Below are positions 25,204-33,223 of a stretch of 64,000 nucleotides of DNA, one piece after another (position 1 is the first letter of the stretch; every line of letters starts with the position of its first letter). This DNA comes from CAWUKT01 sp963923035. Its GTDB lineage: Bacteria > Bacteroidota > Bacteroidia > J057 > JADKCL01. The notes beneath the pieces are model-generated. The model was given only the letters and a program-made list of their open reading frames with translations. It was not told the origin of the DNA and made no database searches. Location of the stretch: positions 258,319-322,318 of the forward strand of contig CAWUKT010000001.1 of the NCBI GenBank assembly GCA_963923035.1, in the 5' to 3' direction. The position numbers and the translations under genes were made by a program.

Positions 25204-26613
25204 ATGGGAACCACCAGGCAAGAATACCTCAAGCGAATCCACCGGGTCATTGACCATGTGGAGCAGCACCTGGATTCGGATTTGTCATTGGAGCGCCTCG
25301 CCGAAAAAGCGCATTATTCCCCCTTCCATTTCCACAAAGTCTTCACCATCGTCGTCGGAGAGCGCCCCAATGCGTTTGTCAAAAGGAAGCGACTCGAACG
25401 GATCGCCGCGATTCTTTTGGTCGACCCCAATCGAACCTTGGTGGACCTCGCCTATCAATATGGGTTCAACAGTGACAGTTCATTCTCGAGGGCCTTAAAG
25501 CAATTTTACGGGGTGAGCCCCACGCAATTTAAATCCGAGGGCCACGATTTGATTCGCAAGAATGGTATAGACCCTTTTCCGTCGTCCGAATACCTTGGGA
25601 CCATTCACCAAAAAATTGAATGGATCCAGATGAACGCAAAGATTGAGATCAAAGAACTCCCGAAAATGGACCTGGCGGCGATTTCCCATATTGGAGAATT
25701 TGACAAAATGGCGGCCATGTACGAACGGCTCATGGGCTGGGCCTTTGAGCGGCAAGTGTTGTCGCCGCGGGATTTCAAGGCCATTACCCTCTACCACGAC
25801 AATCCGAACCTCACGCCTCTCCCCAAGGTGCGGTTCAGTGCTTGCATCAAGGTGAAGGAGAAGATTGAGGCGGACGGAGACATTCGGCCGATTGCCATGG
25901 AGAAAGGCCTGTTTGTAGTGGGGAAATTTGAAATTGCGGGGGAAGACATTCCCAAGGCGTGGGAAAGTCTGACCTTGTGGGTGATTGAAAATGGCCATCA
26001 ATTTAGAGATGGGCAGTATTTTGAAGTGTACCACAACGATCCGGCTACCCATCCCGAACAAAAGTTTATCCTCGACATTTGCATTCCCTTGGAACGCACC
26101 CCGAACCTCAAAGCCACGGGTCCCCAAGCGATTGACCTGCCCACGGCAACCGATCCCGCCGCTCCCTGTGCTTCCCCGCAGGACTACCATTTTTTGATCG
26201 GGTACATGAAGGAAGTGAGGGCCTATTTGGGAAAGCACTACGAAGGCGCCTTCAAGTTGGGCAATGTCTACCGGGGACATCCGGAGTACAGCTATTTTTC
26301 TTTGAAGGAGCCCACATTGTCCCCCTACAAACTGAAATTCGCCCTCGTCCTGGATGTCGAGCGGCAACGCTTCTCCATTTGTCTGACGGGGCAAAACAAG
26401 GCCGTTCGCAAGCAATACTGGAACCTGTTTCGCGGAAGCGATTTCACCAAGTACCAATTGGTCCCCTCCATCGAGAACAGCCTGCCGATCATCGAACACG
26501 AGATTGTCGCGTGTCCCAATTTCGAGGACCGGGTCGCCTTGACCGAGTTGATCGAGGCCGAGTCGATGGCCTTCATCGACGAGGTGAGTTCCGCGCTGTT
26601 GGGAGGGATTTAG
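25204..26613 (+). CDS. AraC regulator fused to GyrI-like effector domain and a DUF7000-like domain
   Basis: 469 residues with three modules. Residues 1-110 are an AraC HTH at the N-terminus (LSLERLAEKAHYSPFHFHKV, LVDLAYQYGFNSDSSFSRAL, YGVSPTQFK). Residues about 148-305 are a GyrI-like small-molecule-binding domain (KIEIKELPKMDLAAISHIG, and a C-terminal YFEVYHNDPATHPEQKFILD with the conserved Glu/Asp region). Residues about 325-450 match from memory the uncharacterised DUF7000 family (MKEVRAYLGKHYEGAFKLGN, YRGHPEYSYFSL, LSGxNKxV-type LTGQNKAVRKQYW). AraC-GyrI fusions sense drugs or amphipathic ligands; the third domain is an unusual addition. It is divergent from the pseudogene. Confidence 0.85.
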   Translation: MGTTRQEYLKRIHRVIDHVEQHLDSDLSLERLAEKAHYSPFHFHKVFTIVVGERPNAFVKRKRLERIAAILLVDPNRTLVDLAYQYGFNSDSSFSRALKQFYGVSPTQFKSEGHDLIRKNGIDPFPSSEYLGTIHQKIEWIQMNAKIEIKELPKMDLAAISHIGEFDKMAAMYERLMGWAFERQVLSPRDFKAITLYHDNPNLTPLPKVRFSACIKVKEKIEADGDIRPIAMEKGLFVVGKFEIAGEDIPKAWESLTLWVIENGHQFRDGQYFEVYHNDPATHPEQKFILDICIPLERTPNLKATGPQAIDLPTATDPAAPCASPQDYHFLIGYMKEVRAYLGKHYEGAFKLGNVYRGHPEYSYFSLKEPTLSPYKLKFALVLDVERQRFSICLTGQNKAVRKQYWNLFRGSDFTKYQLVPSIENSLPIIEHEIVACPNFEDRVALTELIEAESMAFIDEVSSALLGGI

Positions 26614-26928
26614 AGAAGGAATGGACGGTCTTGTGGGTTGGGGAAAATGAGCGAATTGAAATGTCAGGGCCTCTAAACAGCCTTTTACGCTCATTTAAAA
26701 AGGTTGGGAGATTCTTTTTGTCCTTCTCCTCCCATCAACATTCAAGTTGGGTGTTGACCACCCCAAGGCCATTTTCTTTATTTTGAATCCCCTTTTCAAG
26801 CCCCAAAGTCAAGGCCTGAGTTTTCCAGTTTGAACCGGGGGCTTGCGGGGATTCAACTTATATTCTATCTGTGAATACTACCCTGGAAACCGTTGGGACT
26901 TCCACTCCCAACCTAAATCGCTAGTAGA
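26614..26928. other. Intergenic region upstream of the secreted esterase
   Basis: 315 bp with no gene. TTTATTTTGAAT near 26778-26789 is one base short of a TAnnTTTG promoter element; it lies about 145 bp before the esterase start, so its role is uncertain. Nothing else is seen. Confidence 0.4.
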
Positions 26929-29133
26929 ATGAAGAACTTGATATTGACCTGTACAGCCCTGCTGTGGGCGTGGATGAGCCATGCCCAAATTTCTCCCGTC
27001 TCCAATTTTGGATCCAATCCGGGGAACCTCAGTATGTACACCTACGTCCCGTCGGGGATGCCCTCCAATGCGCCCCTGGTGCTGGTCTTGCATGGCTGCA
27101 CCCAGAATGCGACGTCCTACGCCAACGAAACGGATTGGAACAGCCTGGCCGACCAATTCAAGTTCCATGTGATTTACGCCGAACAATCCACTTCGAACAA
27201 TTTCTCCCGCTGCTTCAATTGGTTTGAGAGCGGAGACGCCAGCCGGGGATTGGGGGAAGCGGCTTCTCTCAAAAGCATGGTGGACTATATGAAATCCAAT
27301 TTCTCGGTGGATGCCAGCCGGGTTTACGTTACCGGTTTTTCCGCCGGTGGAGCCATGACTTCAGTGATGCTGGCCACCTATCCGGAGGTTTTCAATGCCG
27401 GGGCCGTCATGGCGGGCTTGCCCTACGACGTGGCGAACGGATCTTCCCAGGCTTTTTCGGCCATGTTCGGGAACGTCGATTTGTCCCCCGCCCAATTGGG
27501 GAACCGGGTGCGCAATGCATCCGGCTTTACGGGGCCCTGGCCCCGGGTCTCCGTTTTTCACGGAACCAGCGATTTTACAGTGTACTACATGAACGAGACA
27601 GAGGTGGTGGAGCAATGGACCAACGTACACGGGATCGACCAAACGCCAGAAGTGAACGATCCGGCTTTCTTGGGAAATGCGACTGTAAACAAGAAGGAGT
27701 ACCGGGACGGCGGCGGAAATTCATTGGTGGTTTCCTACAGCTTTAATGGAATGGGCCACGCCATTGCGATCGATCCCGGCACAGGATCTCAGCAAGGGGG
27801 AAATACGGGAGCCTACGCAACGGATGTTGATTTTTGGTCGTCTTACTATGCGGCGGAATTCTTCGGCTTGATGGGCCCAACGTTGAACCAACCGACCAAT
27901 ATTACTGCCTCCCCAACGGCATTTGACCAGATTGACCTCACCTGGACGGACAATGAAACCACCGAGACGGGGTATACCGTGGAGCGCTCCCTCAATGCGA
28001 GCGGCCCTTTTTCCACCATCGCCAACCTCCCCGCCAACAGTACCTCTTATACTGATGCAGGATTGACGCAGTTGACGACCTATTACTACCGCATCTCGGT
28101 CAGCGATGGTTCCAGTACGGCGGCTGGAGCCATTGTGAGTGCCACGACGCCCTCGGATGGCACGCCCACCCCACCCGCGGCACCGTCCAATTTGGCCGCG
28201 ACATCGACCGGCCAAACCAGCATTTCACTGAGCTGGTCCGACAATTTGAACAACGAAGATGCCTTTGTTTTGGAGCGTTCCACCGGAAATGCCTCCAATT
28301 ATGCGGTGATCGCCAATTTGCCCGCCAATACGACGAGCTATGCCGATGGCGGATTGAGCAGCAATACGGCTTATTTCTACCGGATCAAGGCCGAAAATAG
28401 CGCCGGGGCTTCCTCCGCGGTGACGGCCAATGCCACGACGGATGGGCAAGCGGCCATCGTGACCATCGAGCAGCCCACCGGGACTGGTGTCTTGAGTTAT
28501 TTCAACTTCAACGACATGGGGCAGTCCTTCACCGCCATCGCCGATGGGGAGCTCGTGTCCGTAGAAGTCAACCTGGTCCTGGCGATTTCGGGATCGACCC
28601 TGAAAGTATTTCAGGGAAATACCGTTTCCGGAACGCCCATTTACGAAGCGTCCGGCATCAGTGCCGGCTCCGGCTGGCAAACCATCACCTTGCCCAACCC
28701 CGTTTCCGTCACCGACGGCCAGCAATACACCTTCCAACTCACCGATGCCTCGCTCCGGTACACTTTCTCCAATGCTTACAGCGGCGGGAATTTGTGGTAC
28801 AATGCCATTTCGTACTCCGTTTTTGACGCCGCCTTCAGGGCGTCCATCCGCACGACGACCGGCGGCAACAAGGACTTGGCGCGTACTGTCGATCCCACTC
28901 CGGCCTTTCGCGTGTATCCGAATCCTTCTTCGGGCCGGGTCCAGATCGAATGGGATGCCGCCTTGGCGGGAGGCGTGGTCGAGGTCTTTGGTGTGGATGG
29001 GCGGATGCTCAAGCGGGTTGAGAGCCCTGAGAATTCAGCGACTTTGGATTTGGAGGAATTGGGGGCGGGGATGTATTGGGTGAAGGTATCGGTGGAGGAG
29101 CGCTGGGAGGTGGTTCGGGTGGTAGTTGAGTAG
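26929..29133 (+). CDS. Secreted PHB-depolymerase/CE1-type esterase with two FN3 domains and T9SS sorting domain
   Basis: 734 residues. Signal peptide 1-19 (ending MSHAQ). The alpha/beta-hydrolase domain (about 30-310) has the oxyanion motif LVLHGCTQNA, the nucleophile elbow GFSAGGA, Asp in HGTSDFTVYY and His in FNGMGHAIAIDP. This is the LpqC/poly(3-hydroxybutyrate) depolymerase and feruloyl esterase group. Two fibronectin type III domains follow (about 322-408 and 415-505, each with LTWTDN or LSWSDN and a TTYYYRI or TAYFYRI strand), then a jelly-roll-like module. A type A T9SS domain (about 660-734: FRVYPNPSSGRVQIE, GMYWVKV) directs outer-membrane secretion. It probably deacylates an external polymer. 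Confidence 0.9.
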   Translation: MKNLILTCTALLWAWMSHAQISPVSNFGSNPGNLSMYTYVPSGMPSNAPLVLVLHGCTQNATSYANETDWNSLADQFKFHVIYAEQSTSNNFSRCFNWFESGDASRGLGEAASLKSMVDYMKSNFSVDASRVYVTGFSAGGAMTSVMLATYPEVFNAGAVMAGLPYDVANGSSQAFSAMFGNVDLSPAQLGNRVRNASGFTGPWPRVSVFHGTSDFTVYYMNETEVVEQWTNVHGIDQTPEVNDPAFLGNATVNKKEYRDGGGNSLVVSYSFNGMGHAIAIDPGTGSQQGGNTGAYATDVDFWSSYYAAEFFGLMGPTLNQPTNITASPTAFDQIDLTWTDNETTETGYTVERSLNASGPFSTIANLPANSTSYTDAGLTQLTTYYYRISVSDGSSTAAGAIVSATTPSDGTPTPPAAPSNLAATSTGQTSISLSWSDNLNNEDAFVLERSTGNASNYAVIANLPANTTSYADGGLSSNTAYFYRIKAENSAGASSAVTANATTDGQAAIVTIEQPTGTGVLSYFNFNDMGQSFTAIADGELVSVEVNLVLAISGSTLKVFQGNTVSGTPIYEASGISAGSGWQTITLPNPVSVTDGQQYTFQLTDASLRYTFSNAYSGGNLWYNAISYSVFDAAFRASIRTTTGGNKDLARTVDPTPAFRVYPNPSSGRVQIEWDAALAGGVVEVFGVDGRMLKRVESPENSATLDLEELGAGMYWVKVSVEERWEVVRVVVE

Positions 29134-29465
29134 GAGGGCTCGGGTCTTGGGCAGGCTTTTTGAAAGTGGGTATTGAATATCGACACTTTCAATATTCTGG
29201 TGCGCGATGTCATTGTAAAGGATAAAAAGCCTTTGCGATCTATTGCCTTGGAGTGACGGGGTGAACCTATTGCACGGCTCATCCCATGATTTCCCCATTT
29301 TCCCTCCCAAACGACATTGCCAACCCTCCTTCAAATGCTCACTTTCTCTTCCTGTGAATCATCCTTTGCAAGTGGGGTAAAATAGGAGATATAGTGGGTA
29401 ATCCAGGACAAGAAAACCTTTTCCCAGCCGCCTACCTTTGAACTGTTCATCTAAAAACATCTATC
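29134..29465. other. Intergenic region with a probable promoter at its right end
   Basis: 332 bp without a gene. The only recognised element is the TACCTTTG promoter motif at 29433-29440. Confidence 0.5.
29433..29440 (+). promoter_or_regulatory. Bacteroidota -7 promoter element for the 29466 gene
   Basis: TACCTTTG fits the TAnnTTTG -7 consensus of Bacteroidota sigma-ABfr promoters and lies 26 bp before the ATG. No clear -33 TTG is seen at the usual distance. Confidence 0.45.
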
Positions 29466-30080
29466 ATGAAAACAGCAAGCATATTCGTCATTACTGCTTT
29501 GTTCTTGTGTTTTTTCCATGCGGGTAGGGCCAGCGGAGGCGCTGACTTTCAGGCCGAAGTTTCCGACCCGAACACCTTCGTTCTGAAGCTCCAAAATCCA
29601 GGGGAACAAAAAATTCGCGTGTCCTTTTTGGATTTGGATGGGGTTACATTGCACGAAGAATTGTACTCCCGGTCCCAGGTCGATCGCAAGTACAACCTCA
29701 AAAACCTTCCCGAGGGATCCTACGTCTTGGTGGTGGAGAATGATGGGCTGATTCAACTCCAACCCATTACGAAAACGGAAGATTGGTTGATCATTGATGC
29801 CGACAGCGCCCAGACCATCTTGCCGCCGCAGATTGACATTTCTGCTCGCTATCTGAATGTCAGCATGGATTTCCCGAGCGATACCCACGTTTACGTCCAG
29901 ATGGAAGATCATTTCGGGCAGGTGCTTTACGAAGGAGATTTCAATTCCAGGGAACAGCTTCAGACCAGGTTCGATTTGAATCAGTTGGGAACCGGAGACT
30001 ATTCTTTTTCGGTCTTCGTCGAAGGAAATGTATTTGATCACCAATACACTGAAATCATCAACCTGGCGGGAGCCAGGTAA
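29466..30080 (+). CDS. Secreted protein with two beta-sandwich repeats
   Basis: 204 residues with a signal peptide (1-23, ending GRASG). Two similar repeats of about 75 residues follow. Each has a KIRVSFLDLDGVTLHEELY or VYVQMEDHFGQVLYEGDF strand pair and ends LPEGSYVLVVEN or LGTGDYSFSVFVEG. These resemble the immunoglobulin-like fold of T9SS sorting domains, but the protein lacks the final conserved Lys-rich strand of that domain, so export by T9SS is not implied. It may be a periplasmic or surface binding protein. The function is unknown. Confidence 0.72.
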   Translation: MKTASIFVITALFLCFFHAGRASGGADFQAEVSDPNTFVLKLQNPGEQKIRVSFLDLDGVTLHEELYSRSQVDRKYNLKNLPEGSYVLVVENDGLIQLQPITKTEDWLIIDADSAQTILPPQIDISARYLNVSMDFPSDTHVYVQMEDHFGQVLYEGDFNSREQLQTRFDLNQLGTGDYSFSVFVEGNVFDHQYTEIINLAGAR

Positions 30081-30118
30081 ATAGAACAATATCGATTTTT
30101 TTTTTCACCTGGATGCCA

Positions 30119-31021
30119 TCAAGATTTCTTGTTGGCATCTTTGATGTTCATGACTTGGGTAAATTGTTTTCGGTAGGCGGATGGACTCCAACCCGTGATG
30201 TCTTTGAAAATTCGGGTGAAATAGGAAAAATTGTTGAATCCACTTTCCAAGGCAATGTTGGAGATGCTGAGGTGTTGTTCGGTGAGTAGATTGCAAGCGT
30301 GGGCGATCCTGACTTCGTTGACAAAGAGGGTGAAGGTTTTTCCCGAGATCCGTTTGAAATACCGGCAAAATGAGGGGACCGTCATGCTGGCAATGGCGGA
30401 GATTTCGGCCAAAGGAAGGGCCCGCTGAAAATTCTTTTGTACGTGGTTGTAAATCAGGTTGATCCGGTCGTTGTCCGCCTGTTCTACCTCAAACGCCACC
30501 CCATCCGCGTTGAGGATTTCGTACTCTTCGGTCCAGGCCATCTCCTGCAGGATGCAGAGCAGTTCTATCATCCGGGCAAAATTGGGGAGGGAATTCAGTT
30601 GTTCCACCCGCGCCCCGATCTGCTGTTTGGCTTCCCCATGGAATGCAATCCCCGCCTTGGCCCTCTCAAGCAGTTGCTGCACCTCCTTCATTTCCTCAAT
30701 TTGAAAGAATCCCGGCCCAAAACAGTCCTTCGTGAACTGCACAATCGTCTCGGACTCATTCTGAGTCAGGCGATCGGTGAACCCCGTATGGGGCAGCATC
30801 GAGCCAATCAAGACAAGGTCTCCGGAATGGTAATAGGAAAGGTGGGTCCCAAAATGGCGCCGTCCGCTCCCGCCCTTCACATAGACCAACTCGATTTCGG
30901 GGTGGAAATGCCAGAAGGGCGGATTGTCTTGCGGGGCGGGGTCCTGGAACTGTTTGACCGAGAAGGACGATCCAAATCCCGAGCCGACTTTCTTCAACGA
31001 GGGCTTGTATCCTTTGCGCAT
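30119..31021 (-). CDS. AraC-family regulator with N-terminal cupin
   Basis: 300 residues from the ATG at 31021. The N-terminal cupin sensor (about 30-110) has PPFWHFHPEIELVYV and the GDLVLIGSMLPH turn, in which the metal- or sugar-binding His residues of the cupin are retained. The C-terminal AraC HTH (about 190-290) contains LAEISAIASMTVPSFCRYFK, ISNIALESGFNNFSYFTRIF and TGWSPSAYRKQF. This architecture is typical of carbohydrate- or lactone-responsive activators. It converges on the small secreted protein at 29466; an inverted CCAGGT/ACCTGG pair and a T-run lie between the two stops. Confidence 0.88.
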   Translation of the reverse strand: MRKGYKPSLKKVGSGFGSSFSVKQFQDPAPQDNPPFWHFHPEIELVYVKGGSGRRHFGTHLSYYHSGDLVLIGSMLPHTGFTDRLTQNESETIVQFTKDCFGPGFFQIEEMKEVQQLLERAKAGIAFHGEAKQQIGARVEQLNSLPNFARMIELLCILQEMAWTEEYEILNADGVAFEVEQADNDRINLIYNHVQKNFQRALPLAEISAIASMTVPSFCRYFKRISGKTFTLFVNEVRIAHACNLLTEQHLSISNIALESGFNNFSYFTRIFKDITGWSPSAYRKQFTQVMNIKDANKKS

Positions 31022-31574
31022 CGTCAATTGAATTGCTGGGTGTTGATTTCAATGAATAGCTCTTCCTTCCACAATGAAGATACGAAATAAGTTGGAGGTG
31101 GCAGTGGGGAAAGTTGGGGAGGGATGGGCGTTCAGGGTGGTTGGGTAGGAGGGTTGCTGGAGTAATTCATTTTTTCTTAAAAGGTAGATGCCCCACTTTG
31201 TTGCCAAGAATCACAAGCTGGCCGGGTGCTCCCGTCCGAATGATGGGCCCCGCTCCCCCAACCTCATCTCTAAATCGAACTTCGAAGTCAGTTCTATGGG
31301 GAGCATTTTGGGGCATTGGGGGCCGCAGGGAGGGAAAAACCAAAGGTCAAAGGTCAGTTGGGAGTGGTTGCTGTCCTCTTTGGGTATGCATCCCCGGACC
31401 GATATCGAACTTGGGAGGGGGATTCTGGGGCTTGGAGCGCTCTTAGGACTGTTTTTCCCAGGTAGCAGGCAATTTGGAGCGCTCCTTTACTTGAAAAGGT
31501 CGTTTGATTTATCGAACTCCAAGACTCAACACCATTTTCGACGTTTTTGATCAGCACGGGCCGATTTTGGACCC
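31022..31574. other. Intergenic region without a gene
   Basis: About 550 bp between the AraC gene and the tRNA terminator. Short frames exist but none is protein-like. The sequence TTGGAGCGCTC occurs at 31432-31442 and 31474-31484, 42 bp apart; this may be a trace of the 21-bp-pitch arrays seen elsewhere, but two copies are too few to say. Confidence 0.45.
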
Positions 31575-31614
31575 AAAAAACAAAGGACGAAGACCGCATT
31601 TGACGGTTTCGTCC
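31575..31614 (-). terminator. Intrinsic terminator of tRNA-Arg
   Basis: On the minus strand a 12-bp stem with one bulge (GGACGAAACCG pairing with CGGTCTTCGTCC) and a short loop is followed by T-rich sequence ending TTTTTT. It begins five bases after the encoded CCA. Confidence 0.85.
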
Positions 31615-31618
31615 TCTT

Positions 31619-31693
31619 TGGTAGCCCCGGCAAGAATCGAACTTGCATCTAGAGTTTAGGAAACTCCTATTCTATCCATTGAACTACGGGGCC
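31619..31693 (-). tRNA. tRNA-Arg, anticodon CCT
   Basis: The minus strand folds as a cloverleaf. The acceptor stem is GGCCCCG paired with CGGGGCT, with one G-U pair. The D-arm follows (GTTC...GAAT), then anticodon loop TTCCTAA with anticodon CCT (reads AGG). The T-arm is GCAAG-TTCGATT-CTTGC with discriminator A. The CCA tail is encoded (31619-31621). It is a single-gene transcript with its own terminator, transcribed away from the gene at 31790. Confidence 0.96.
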
Positions 31694-31789
31694 AGTCTTC
31701 AAAAGTAACTTCCCCCAACCAAAATTCCCAAAAGACCTGTCCCCGCCTCCCATCCAATTATTCCGTAAATTAGAGGAAACATTTGCAGC

Positions 31790-33217
31790 ATGAACCAACT
31801 CTTTGACGCCTATATCATGGTCGATTGGTCGGGGAAGGACGAGCCCGGACCGCAGCACAAAAAAGACGACCGCCAGAAAAAAGACAACATCTGGATCGGG
31901 GAGGGGAGCCAGCGCGACGGCCAGTGGACCGTCACCGAGACCTATTGCCGGACCCGGCAGCGGGCCCGGCATCACCTCGAGGCGCGCCTCCGCGACCTCA
32001 CCCAGGCGGGCCTCCGCACCCTCGTGGGCTTCGACTTTGCCTTCGGCTATCCCCAGGGATTTGCCCAGCTCCTCACCGGAAAACCGGGCTGGCAGGGGGT
32101 ATGGGAGTACCTCGCCGAACACCTCCAGGACGACGAACTCAACGAAAACAACCGCTTTGAGATGGCGGCGGAGATGAATGCCAAGTTCGCCGAAGAAGGT
32201 CCCTTCTGGGGGCATGCGCGCGATGTGGAATGGGAGGGACTCACCGCCAAGAGCCCCTGGAAGGGCGTCGATGAACTCGCCTTTGGGGAGGCGAAATTGC
32301 AGCGGCTCCGGCACACCGATGCCGAGACCAAGGGTGTCCAGGAAGTGTGGAAATTGTACGGGGCGGGAAGCGTTGGCAGCCAGGCCCTGACGGGGATTCC
32401 TGTCGTCCATGCGCTGCGTAACCACCCCGATTTGCAGGCCAACAGCCGGATTTGGCCCTTTGAAATCAGCATGACCAAGAAGGAGGACCATGCCCTCAAA
32501 CCGTTGGTGGTCCTGGCCGAGATTTTCCCGGGCGTGGTGGACAAGCAAGTGCGGGAAATGGCGAAAGAAGAGGCCAATGACAGCGCCCCCAAGGACCAGC
32601 TACAGGTCCGGGCGATGGTCCATGAATTGCACCAGACCGATCAGTCGGGTGGGCTTTTCCATTGGTTCTTTGGGGCGACGTCCATCCCCGAAGCGGCGCG
32701 GATGGAAGAAGCGGCTATCTTGAGGCCCCATCCCGAATTGGAGGGGGAGACCAAGAAGAAAGCGCCCACCAAAGAGTCGGCCCGGTCGGGACGGGAGTCT
32801 TCCAAGGCGGAACGGGAAGCCGAACGGGAGCGGCGGAAAGCGGAGCGGGACCAGAAAAAAGCGGAACGCGAAGCCGAGCGGGAGCGGGCGAAGGCAGAAC
32901 GCGAAGCCAAACGAAAGGAACGAAAGGCCAACCGGAAAGCGGAGCAGGAAAAAGAAGCCGCGGAACAAAAGGAACAGGTGGAGAAAGTGAAGGAGGCAGT
33001 GGAAAATGCGACGATGCCCGACGAGCCCAATCTCCCGCCGGAAGTCAAGGCCGAAATGGATAAAATCCGCAATGCCAAGCCCGACGGCATCAACATAGTC
33101 GAGGCTAGTATCATCGATCCGAGCCACCATTCGCCCGATTTTGGGAAGATGGAGGAGTTGCGGAAAAAAGAGAAAGGGAAGAAGGGCAAAAAGAAAAAGG
33201 GGAAGAACGAAGAATAA
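31790..33217 (+). CDS. RNase H-fold (DUF429-like) protein with long charged C-terminal tail
   Basis: 475 residues. Residues 1-270 resemble an alphaproteobacterial family often labelled, probably wrongly, as molybdopterin- or cobalamin-related, and related to DUF429. Landmarks are YIMVDWSG (Asp12), LVGFDFAFGYPQGF (Asp82), ENNRFEMAAEMN, GPFWG, KLYGAGSVGSQALTGIP and LAEIFPG. The spaced acidic residues fit an RNase H-like nuclease core. Residues about 320-410 and the end are Lys/Glu/Arg-rich (AEREAERERRKAERD), a predicted coiled coil or single alpha-helix ending KGKKGKKKKGKNEE. The tail suggests nucleic-acid or ribosome contact. It is convergent with the TPR-like gene, with only 6 bp between stops. 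Confidence 0.75.
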   Translation: MNQLFDAYIMVDWSGKDEPGPQHKKDDRQKKDNIWIGEGSQRDGQWTVTETYCRTRQRARHHLEARLRDLTQAGLRTLVGFDFAFGYPQGFAQLLTGKPGWQGVWEYLAEHLQDDELNENNRFEMAAEMNAKFAEEGPFWGHARDVEWEGLTAKSPWKGVDELAFGEAKLQRLRHTDAETKGVQEVWKLYGAGSVGSQALTGIPVVHALRNHPDLQANSRIWPFEISMTKKEDHALKPLVVLAEIFPGVVDKQVREMAKEEANDSAPKDQLQVRAMVHELHQTDQSGGLFHWFFGATSIPEAARMEEAAILRPHPELEGETKKKAPTKESARSGRESSKAEREAERERRKAERDQKKAEREAERERAKAEREAKRKERKANRKAEQEKEAAEQKEQVEKVKEAVENATMPDEPNLPPEVKAEMDKIRNAKPDGINIVEASIIDPSHHSPDFGKMEELRKKEKGKKGKKKKGKNEE

Positions 33218-33223
33218 TTGCTT

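Noticed and set aside
31432..31484. Two copies of TTGGAGCGCTC 42 bp apart as a fourth array
   Set aside because: Only two copies; the expected middle unit at 31453 is absent.
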